Assembly (NCBI GenBank): GCA_052115395.1
Contig: JBFRGO010000001.1
Strand: one strand, 5' to 3'
From: Noviluteimonas sp052115395
GTDB lineage: Bacteria; Pseudomonadota; Gammaproteobacteria; Xanthomonadales; Xanthomonadaceae
DNA length: 64,000 nucleotides
The notes below the pieces were generated by a model. It searched no databases. It was not told where the DNA came from and saw nothing but the letters and a program-made list of their open reading frames with translations. A program made the position numbers and the translations under genes. Shown piece by piece: positions 25,186 through 32,330 of this stretch; the first letter of the stretch is position 1, and each line of letters opens with the position of its first letter.

Positions 25186-26901
25186 TCACGTCCCCACGTG
25201 GCGACGCGCGCGCGACATGGCGCGGTCGAGCTCGGTCTTCAAGGTCGGATCGTCCACGGGGGCATCGAGCAGGAACACGGCGACATCGTGCGGCGCGACC
25301 GTCGCATCGAGCGTTCCGCCGCGCGGAACCTCGATCGCCGTGCCGCCGAACGCCGGTTTCCAGTGTCCCGGCTGCAGCGACGCGCGCACGCTGAACGCCG
25401 CCGGTGCGTTGCCCTTGTTGAGCAGCACCAGCGCGATCTGCGCCGTCCCGCCCTGCTGCAGCACCCGATAGAACGCCGCACGGTCGCCCTGCATTTCGAC
25501 GTTCACCTGCAATCCGCGCTGCAACGCCGGCGTTTGCGCACGCAGGTTCGCGATGCGGCGCAACTGGCGATAGATGCGGCTGCCCGCTGCGGCATCCACG
25601 CGTTCCTGGCCGTAATAGTTCCGATTGCCCTGGTGTTCGGCGGTGCCGCGTTCGAAGCCCGTTTCCGAGCCGTAGTAAACCGCGGGCGTGCCGCGCAGGG
25701 TGAACAGCGCGTTGTTGGCGTCGACGAAGCCGTCGTCGGTCGCGTCCAGGCGCGCCATGTCGTGGTTGTCGTAGAAGATCATCAGGTCGTACGGATTCGC
25801 GTACGGGCCGTTGGTCAGGTACAGCGCCTGGTCGATGCGCTCGAACCCCAGCTGCGCCTTGCCGAAGGCTTCGCCCATCGCTTTCTGCAAGGGGAAATCG
25901 AGCACGCTTACGCCCGCGTTCTCGGGCAGGGTGTGTTCGGCGATCTTGTTGGCGTCGTAGTCGAAAGCCTCGCCGAACATGAAGAAGCCCGGATGCTTCT
26001 CGCGGATGCGCGTGGTGAACTTGTGCCAGAACGGATGCGGCATCCAGCCGATCGTGTCGACGCGGAACGCGTCGGCGCCCTGCCCGATCCACTGTTCGTA
26101 CGCGCCGACGAAATACTCGAGCACGCGCGGGTCGTTCTCGTTGATGTCCGACAACTGCGCCAGCCCGCCCTTGGTGTTGTAGAAGGCGTTGAGCGGATTT
26201 TTGGGATCCAGCTTCTCTGGCGGCAGGTTCATGTGGTCGGCGATCAGCTTGCCGTCCTTGTCGAAGATCTGCCCGTATTTCGGCTGTGCCTTGGGCATCG
26301 TGTACGCGGGCGAGCCGTGGTTGAGCACGATGTCGAGCACGGTCTTCAAGCCGTGCGCTCTCAAGCCCTTGGTCAGGCCGCGGAAATCCAGGTCCTTGCT
26401 CGGCAGGTGTTCGTCCAGCTTGTAGAAGTTGTCGCCCCAGTAGCCGTGGTAACCGGTCTTGCCCTTGTCGGTCCACATGCCGCCCCACTTCACCGGCTGG
26501 CCGCCGGTGAAGGCCTCGTCGGGGTTGTCGACGATCGGCGAGATCCACACCGCGCCGAAGCCCATGTCCTTGATGTAGTCGGCGTTGTCGAGCACCCCGC
26601 GGAAGTCGCCGCCGAGATAGCCGATGTTGTCCGACTTGCCTTTCGGCGCGTTGGGCACCGGGCGATCGAAGGTGTGCAGCGCGGGGCCCTTGCCCTGGTT
26701 GCGGTGATCGTTCGATTTGTCGCCGTTGACGAAGCGATCGGTGAGGACGAAATAGACGGCGTCGGCGGCGAAGGGTTCGTTGGTGCCGTAGTACTCGACG
26801 GGCTTGGGCGCTTCGGCCTTTTTCGCGGGCGCAGCGGGCGGCGCGGACGGCGCGCAGCCGGCCAACGCGATCACTCCGAGGGCGAGCAGCGCGCGCCTCA
26901 C
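25186..26901 (-). CDS. alpha-amylase family (GH13) lipoprotein
   Basis: This 571-residue protein has a lipoprotein signal (LAGC, lipidated Cys16), so it is anchored in the outer membrane or periplasm. The GH13 barrel shows all four conserved regions: DIVLNH (about 190-195), FRVD with nucleophile Asp282, FGEAFD with acid/base Glu311, and YDNHD with Asp381. It probably hydrolyses or transglycosylates maltodextrins (cyclomaltodextrinase/neopullulanase-like). The GTG start overlaps the TGA of the upstream MFS gene (GTGA), so translation is coupled. It is the last gene of the operon six-hairpin glycosidase - MFS - amylase and ends back-to-back with the QueC-like gene. A longer open frame upstream only reads through the MFS gene. 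Confidence 0.9.
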   Translation of the reverse strand: MRRALLALGVIALAGCAPSAPPAAPAKKAEAPKPVEYYGTNEPFAADAVYFVLTDRFVNGDKSNDHRNQGKGPALHTFDRPVPNAPKGKSDNIGYLGGDFRGVLDNADYIKDMGFGAVWISPIVDNPDEAFTGGQPVKWGGMWTDKGKTGYHGYWGDNFYKLDEHLPSKDLDFRGLTKGLRAHGLKTVLDIVLNHGSPAYTMPKAQPKYGQIFDKDGKLIADHMNLPPEKLDPKNPLNAFYNTKGGLAQLSDINENDPRVLEYFVGAYEQWIGQGADAFRVDTIGWMPHPFWHKFTTRIREKHPGFFMFGEAFDYDANKIAEHTLPENAGVSVLDFPLQKAMGEAFGKAQLGFERIDQALYLTNGPYANPYDLMIFYDNHDMARLDATDDGFVDANNALFTLRGTPAVYYGSETGFERGTAEHQGNRNYYGQERVDAAAGSRIYRQLRRIANLRAQTPALQRGLQVNVEMQGDRAAFYRVLQQGGTAQIALVLLNKGNAPAAFSVRASLQPGHWKPAFGGTAIEVPRGGTLDATVAPHDVAVFLLDAPVDDPTLKTELDRAMSRARRHVGT

Positions 26902-28400
26902 GGCGACACCGCCGCGGCCACGCGCGGTGCCGGTTCGCGCACGCGCAGGACGCACACGCCGGCGACAATCAAGCTCACGCCTCCGATCACCAGGGCATAC
27001 AGCGGGTGGTTGCCGAAGAACAGTTTCAGCATCAAGCCCAGCAGGCTCGCAGCGACCAACTGCGGGATGACGATGAAGAAATTGAAAATGCCCATGTAGA
27101 CGCCCATTTTTCCCGCCGGCAAGGAATCGGACAGCAATGCGTACGGCAGCGAGAGGATCGAGGCCCACGCGAAGCCCACGCCGACCATCGACAGCAGCAA
27201 CCAGTGCGGATCGCGGATCACGGCGATCGACAACAAGCCCAGGCCGCCGAGCACTGCGTTGATCAAATGGCTCGTGCGCAGGCCCCAGCGCTTCACCATC
27301 CACGGAATCACGATCGCCGCCAGGGCCGCGAAGCCGTTGTAGGCCGCGAACAACACCCCGACCCAGTTCGCGCCTTCGTTGTAGGCGGCCGACGTCGTGT
27401 CGCTGCTGCCGAAGTGCACCTGCGTCACCGCGCCGGTGGTGTAGATCCACATCGCGAACAGGGCGAACCACGAGAAGAATTGCACCACCGCGAGCTGCCG
27501 CATCGTCGGCGGCATGTCGTAGAGGTCGTCCATGATGTTCGCGAAACCGCCACCGCGCTGCAGCGTGGTGCGAACGAACAGCGCCAGGCCGTAACCCGCG
27601 ACCAGGCCACCGAGCACATACAACTCGCGCGCCCAGCCCAGCGTCGCAACGGCGGCGATGAACGCCAGGCCGGCGACCAGCCACGCCAACGCGGACTTGC
27701 GCATGCGCGTGGCCACGCGCACGCGCGGGGCGATCGGCGGTGCTTCATCCCATGCCTGCAGGCGCTCGGGCGGGTATTCGCGCGTGCTGAAGATCGTCCA
27801 CCCGATCGCGAAGAGCAGCACCGCGCCGCCGAAGTAGAACGCGTAATGCACGGTCGCCGGCACTTCACCCGGGCCGGCCGTGTTCGACACGCCCAGCTTC
27901 GCGAGCAGGAACGGCAGCAAACTCGCGACGACCGAGCCCACGCCGATGAAGAAGCTTTGCATCGCATAACCGGAGGCGCGTTGCTTCACCGGCAACTGGT
28001 CGCCGACGAAGGCGCGGAAGGGTTCCATCGAAACGTTGATCGACGCGTCGAGCACCCACAGCAAGCCGGCGGCCATCCACAGCACCGGCGAGTTGGGCAT
28101 CGCGAACAGCGCGATCGACGCGAGCACCGCGCCGACCAGGAAATACGGCCGTCGCCGCCCGAGCCCCGTCCACGTGCGGTCCGACAGATATCCGACGATC
28201 GGCTGCACGATCAGGCCCGTCAGCGGCGCGGCGATCCACAGCATCGGGATGTCGTCCATCGACGCGCCGAGCGACTGGAAGATGCGGCTGGCGTTCGCGT
28301 TCTGCAGCGCGAAGCCGAACTGGATGCCGAGGAACCCGAAACACATGTTCCAGATCTGCCAGAAACTCAGCGTCGGCTTGGCGGTGGGCGTCGCGGTCAT
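26898..28400 (-). CDS. sugar MFS transporter, probable maltose/maltodextrin permease
   Basis: This is a 500-residue inner-membrane permease with about 12 hydrophobic segments. It begins SFWQIWNMCFGFLGIQFGFA and carries the loop motif GYLSDRTWTGLGRRRPYFL typical of the SLC45/GPH-like sugar transporters of Xanthomonas and Caulobacter maltose loci. It probably takes up maltose or short maltodextrins with protons. It lies between a periplasmic six-hairpin glycosidase (22 bases upstream) and a lipoprotein amylase (4-base overlap), which supports a role in starch-sugar uptake. Confidence 0.88.
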   Translation of the reverse strand: MTATPTAKPTLSFWQIWNMCFGFLGIQFGFALQNANASRIFQSLGASMDDIPMLWIAAPLTGLIVQPIVGYLSDRTWTGLGRRRPYFLVGAVLASIALFAMPNSPVLWMAAGLLWVLDASINVSMEPFRAFVGDQLPVKQRASGYAMQSFFIGVGSVVASLLPFLLAKLGVSNTAGPGEVPATVHYAFYFGGAVLLFAIGWTIFSTREYPPERLQAWDEAPPIAPRVRVATRMRKSALAWLVAGLAFIAAVATLGWARELYVLGGLVAGYGLALFVRTTLQRGGGFANIMDDLYDMPPTMRQLAVVQFFSWFALFAMWIYTTGAVTQVHFGSSDTTSAAYNEGANWVGVLFAAYNGFAALAAIVIPWMVKRWGLRTSHLINAVLGGLGLLSIAVIRDPHWLLLSMVGVGFAWASILSLPYALLSDSLPAGKMGVYMGIFNFFIVIPQLVAASLLGLMLKLFFGNHPLYALVIGGVSLIVAGVCVLRVREPAPRVAAAVSP

Positions 28401-28422
28401 CGCGGGGTGTCCTCGTGGGAAC

Positions 28423-30558
28423 TCAGGGTAGCGGCACGATCGTGAGCGTGCCGATATCGGCTTGATTGAGCGGGCCCGAAGCCCCGCCCTTTCCGCCGGT
28501 GTAATGGATGAAGTGATCCAGGTCGCTCATGTTCGTGCCGCCCCCGATGCTGAACCTGCATTCGGCGCCGGCCTTCGCTTCGAAGACGGCGGACGTCGAA
28601 TCGGTCTGCGCTTCGTTGTGCGGCAGGACGAGTTTGCCGAAGCGCGCTCCATCGCAATCGCTCTTCTTGCTGCACGACAGCTTCAGGGTTCTGACGCCGG
28701 CGGTGATGCCGGTGTTGATCGGGCCGTTGGCGTTTCGATAGCGGAGCGTGACGCGATAGCGGCCGGTTTTCGGCACCTTCCAGGTCCGCGGCCAATCGCC
28801 GGTCAGCGTTTGCGAGGGACCCACGCAGGTGGTGCGGGACGGCAGCGATTCGATGTCGTCGGCGATGCGCGTCGCGCTGAAACACTGCGAGACACCCGTT
28901 ACCGGCACCTTGATCGACGTATCGCCATCGACTCGTTCGACGCGCTTTCCGTCGGCGTAAAGCACCGTGCCCGCCGCCATGGCGATTGCCCAGGCATCAC
29001 CGTCGCGCACCGGTTGCGGCGCCTGCGGCTGCGGGGGTGCGAATTGCGCGCCGTTGCGATGCAGCCGCTGCACGGGAACGTCGCGTGGCACGAGATCGAC
29101 GATGGTCTGCCGTCCCTCCGTGCGCTGCGTTCCGCCCACCAGGAGCGTGGCATTGCCGAGCGACTTCGGCTTGCGCAGGACGATGCTGCGCTCGGGCAGC
29201 TCCAGCACGATGCTGTCCTTCGCGCCGAACAGGTCCGGCACCAACTGCGCCGGAATCATCGGCTGCACCGACCCGTCGTCTTCGACGCCGAACACGCCGC
29301 GCATCACCATGTCCAGGTACGCGGCCACCGACCACAGTTGTCGCGGCGAATTCACCACCGGCCCGCTTAGCTTGCCGTCGTCGAAATGCACGCTTTGCGT
29401 GGTGAGTTCGAAGTTCTCCATGTTCGAACCGGCCTTCGCCGCGCCGCGCATCAGCGAACGGATCTCGAAGACGATGCGTTCGGGGTTGCGCGTGGTGCGT
29501 GCGGCGCGCAGCGCGTACTCGCTGACGAAGGGCCACATCGCGCGGTTGTGGTAGATCGGCGTATCGGGCTGCTGCGGCCAGATGACCGGGCTTCCGAGTT
29601 CGGCGACCGGGTAGTTCGCCAGCGCGCGTTGCGCGCGATTGGACGGCGCGACGCCGGAGGTGATCGCCAGCGACGTGCCCAACAGGTCGAAACTCTCCAC
29701 CGGCACCGGATGGAACGCGGTGCCGATGTAGCTCATGTACATGCCGCGGTCTTCATTCCAGAAGTGGCGGTTGATGGCATCGCGCAGTGCGTCGGCTTCG
29801 TGGGTGTAATGCCCGGGGAGCGCGCGGCCGCTCCGTTCGCGGTCCAGGCGATCGGCCAGGCGCAGCGCCTGGTAATGCAGCACGTTGGTCGACAGCGCGA
29901 AGGATTCGGCGATGAAGGTCGTGTCCTTCGCCGTCCACGCCGGGTAGTTCTGTTCGCGCCAGTCCAGGAAGGAGGTCTCGCCGCGATACAGGCCCATCCG
30001 CGCATCGAACGCGAAGGTGCGATCGGCCATCAACGTGCCGAAGAGCGCGCGCTCGACGTCGCCCCGGAAGGCCGCGTCGTCCACCAGGTGGCGCGCGGCG
30101 AGGAACCAGGCGACGCGATCGGTGCTGACCGGCCAACTCCCGCCCGAGCCGGTGTCCTGGGCGACTTCCAGGAACCCGGGCCTGTCGTAGCCGGCGACCT
30201 TCGGGTTGCGCACCGCGCCCAGCTTGAACCGCAACGAGGTCTTCGTCCGCTCCGGATCCAGCCGCGCCAACGCCAGGTCCGCCGCATACGACAGATCGCG
30301 CGTCCACACGTAATGCCACTTCTCGCCGGTTTCGAAACACACGCACGGGTACGGTTTCTGATCGTTGAACGACCAGTCGGTGATCGCGTCGACCTTGTCC
30401 TTCTCCAATTCGGTCTGCGCGAGCACGAACAGGCGGTCGAATTCCGCGCTGGCCGTCCGGGTTTCCATCGCCGGGGCGCCGGCCATGGCGAGCGCCGGGA
30501 GCAATGCCACCAGGCAGCCCGCCACTCCTGCCAAGCCCCGCGGTAACCCACCGGCCAT
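28423..30558 (-). CDS. exported six-hairpin glycosidase (glucodextranase/glucoamylase-like)
   Basis: This 711-residue protein has a signal peptide (to about residue 27, LALAMA). Its (alpha/alpha)6-toroid region carries typical lines such as EKWHYVWTRDLSYAADLAL, DTGSGGSWPVSTDRVAWF and YHNRAMWPFVSEYALRAA. The C-terminal ~150 residues contain several cysteines and a beta-rich segment (TGRYRVTLRYRNANG and HFIHYTGG) that could bind carbohydrate. Such proteins release glucose from alpha-glucans in the periplasm. The MAGGLPRGL start gives a proper signal peptide; longer frames upstream enter the divergent promoter. It heads the operon with the MFS and amylase genes. A LacI-type palindrome lies 58 bases upstream. 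Confidence 0.82.
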   Translation of the reverse strand: MAGGLPRGLAGVAGCLVALLPALAMAGAPAMETRTASAEFDRLFVLAQTELEKDKVDAITDWSFNDQKPYPCVCFETGEKWHYVWTRDLSYAADLALARLDPERTKTSLRFKLGAVRNPKVAGYDRPGFLEVAQDTGSGGSWPVSTDRVAWFLAARHLVDDAAFRGDVERALFGTLMADRTFAFDARMGLYRGETSFLDWREQNYPAWTAKDTTFIAESFALSTNVLHYQALRLADRLDRERSGRALPGHYTHEADALRDAINRHFWNEDRGMYMSYIGTAFHPVPVESFDLLGTSLAITSGVAPSNRAQRALANYPVAELGSPVIWPQQPDTPIYHNRAMWPFVSEYALRAARTTRNPERIVFEIRSLMRGAAKAGSNMENFELTTQSVHFDDGKLSGPVVNSPRQLWSVAAYLDMVMRGVFGVEDDGSVQPMIPAQLVPDLFGAKDSIVLELPERSIVLRKPKSLGNATLLVGGTQRTEGRQTIVDLVPRDVPVQRLHRNGAQFAPPQPQAPQPVRDGDAWAIAMAAGTVLYADGKRVERVDGDTSIKVPVTGVSQCFSATRIADDIESLPSRTTCVGPSQTLTGDWPRTWKVPKTGRYRVTLRYRNANGPINTGITAGVRTLKLSCSKKSDCDGARFGKLVLPHNEAQTDSTSAVFEAKAGAECRFSIGGGTNMSDLDHFIHYTGGKGGASGPLNQADIGTLTIVPLP

Positions 30559-30615
30559 GCGCCCCCCTTTCGTTGCCCCATGGTAGTCGAGCGACCTTCG
30601 GATGGACGGCCCGCC

Positions 30616-30629
30616 TGCAAACGTATTCA
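30616..30629. promoter_or_regulatory. putative LacI-family operator, site 1
   Basis: TGCAAACGTATTCA is an imperfect palindrome with central CG. It lies between the divergent six-hairpin glycosidase (58 bases away) and alpha-glucosidase (88 bases away) genes. It differs by one base from the reverse complement of site 2. Both position and sequence fit an operator controlling both operons. Confidence 0.65.
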
Positions 30630-30716
30630 ATGCGCGGCTCCGCCCGTGCCGTGGAAGATGGCGCACGGCGCTGCGTCGGGAACCGCACGCGCGCAGCAGG
30701 CATTTCGAGGGAACGC

Positions 30717-32330
30717 ATGGACAACAATCGCTGGTGGCGTGGCGCGGTGATCTACCAGATCTACCCGCGCAGCTTCCTGGACACGGACGGCGACGGCGTC
30801 GGCGACCTCCCCGGCATCCTCGATCGACTGGACTACGTGGCCAGCCTCGGCGTCGACGCGATCTGGATCTCGCCGTTCTTCAAATCGCCGATGGCCGACT
30901 TCGGCTACGACATCGCCGACTATCGCGCGGTCGATCCCTTGTTCGGCACGCTCGCCGATTTCGACCGCGTGCTGGCCAAGGCGCATGCGCTGGGTTTGCG
31001 CGTGATGATCGACCAGGTGCTCAGCCACACCTCGATCGAGCACCAGTGGTTCACCGAAAGCCGCACTTCGCGCGCCAACCCGAAGCACGATTGGTACGTG
31101 TGGGCCGACGCCAAACCCGATGGCACGCCGCCCAACAACTGGCTGTCGATCTTCGGCGGCGTGGCATGGCGCTGGGAACCGCGCCGCGGCCAATACTTCC
31201 TGCACAACTTCCTCGCCTCGCAGCCCGACCTGAACTTCCACAACCCGGACGTGCAGGCGGCGACGCTCGACAACGTGAAGTTCTGGCTCGACCGCGGCGT
31301 CGACGGCCTGCGCCTGGATGCGATCAACTTCTGCTTCCACGACGCAAAGCTGCGCGACAACCCGCCCAAGCCCGCCGAATTGCGCACCGGCCGCGGCTTC
31401 AGCGCCGACAACCCGTATGCGTTCCAGTATCACTGGCACAACAACACGCAGCCGGAAAACCTGCGCTTCCTCGAAGACCTGCGCGCCCTGCTCGATCGTT
31501 ATCCCGGCGCGACTTCGCTCGGCGAGATCTCTTCGGAAGACTCGCTGGCGACGATGGCCGAGTACGTCGGTGAAAAACGCCTGCACATGGGCTACAGCTT
31601 CGAATTGCTGACCGACGATCGCAGTGCGGCCTACATCCGCATGACCGTGGAAACGCTCGAAGCGAAGATGCCCGATGGCTGGCCGTGCTGGGCGATCTCC
31701 AACCACGACGTCGTGCGGGCGGTGTCGCGCTGGGGCAATGGCAAGGACGATGCGGCGCTGGCCGGGCAATTGATTGCGCTGGTGAGTTCGCTGCGCGGTT
31801 CGGTCTGTCTGTACCAGGGCGAGGAACTCGGGCTGACCGAAGCCGAGGTCGCCTTCGAAGATCTGCAGGATCCGTACGGCATCACCTTCTGGCCGAACTT
31901 CAAGGGCCGCGACGGCTGCCGCACGCCGATGCCGTGGTCCGATGCGCCCAACGGCGGGTTCTCGGTCGAAAAGCCGTGGTTGCCCGTGCCGGAGGCGCAT
32001 CGCGCGATCAATGTCGCCAAGCAGGCGGCGGACGCCGGCTCGGTGCTCAACGGCGCGCGTGCGTTCCTGCAGTGGCGCAAGCAGCAGGCCGCGCTCGTGG
32101 ACGGCGCCATCGCCTTCCTCGATGCGCCCGAGCCGATCCTGTGTTTCGTCCGCCGTGACGCGGCGCAGTCCATGCTGGTCGCCTTCAATCTGTCGGACGC
32201 CGAGGTCGAATGGACACTTCCCGAGCATGGCGGGGCGACGCCGTTGCAAGCCCCGGGCACGACGGCCGGGGCGATCCGCGACGGGCGCCTGCTGCTGCCG
32301 CCGCGCGGCGTGGTGTACGCCGCGCTCTGA
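30717..32330 (+). CDS. alpha-glucosidase (GH13, XgtA-like)
   Basis: This is a 537-residue cytosolic enzyme without signal peptide that cleaves terminal alpha-glucosyl residues from maltose-type sugars and may transglucosylate. The GH13 motifs are complete: DQVLSH, LRLDAINF with nucleophile Asp201, LGEISSE with acid/base Glu270, and SNHD with Asp331. Length and catalytic spacing match the Xanthomonas XgtA-type alpha-glucosidases (GH13_23). GAGGGA precedes the ATG by 6 bases. The stop overlaps the probable CTG start of the pullulanase-esterase gene. The enzyme would turn imported maltose into glucose for glk in the nearby Entner-Doudoroff operon. Confidence 0.93.
   Translation: MDNNRWWRGAVIYQIYPRSFLDTDGDGVGDLPGILDRLDYVASLGVDAIWISPFFKSPMADFGYDIADYRAVDPLFGTLADFDRVLAKAHALGLRVMIDQVLSHTSIEHQWFTESRTSRANPKHDWYVWADAKPDGTPPNNWLSIFGGVAWRWEPRRGQYFLHNFLASQPDLNFHNPDVQAATLDNVKFWLDRGVDGLRLDAINFCFHDAKLRDNPPKPAELRTGRGFSADNPYAFQYHWHNNTQPENLRFLEDLRALLDRYPGATSLGEISSEDSLATMAEYVGEKRLHMGYSFELLTDDRSAAYIRMTVETLEAKMPDGWPCWAISNHDVVRAVSRWGNGKDDAALAGQLIALVSSLRGSVCLYQGEELGLTEAEVAFEDLQDPYGITFWPNFKGRDGCRTPMPWSDAPNGGFSVEKPWLPVPEAHRAINVAKQAADAGSVLNGARAFLQWRKQQAALVDGAIAFLDAPEPILCFVRRDAAQSMLVAFNLSDAEVEWTLPEHGGATPLQAPGTTAGAIRDGRLLLPPRGVVYAAL

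Noticed and set aside
26902..27684. N-terminal extension of the lipoprotein amylase
   Set aside because: The frame only reads through the MFS gene. The GTG at 26901, overlapping the MFS stop, gives a perfect lipoprotein signal.
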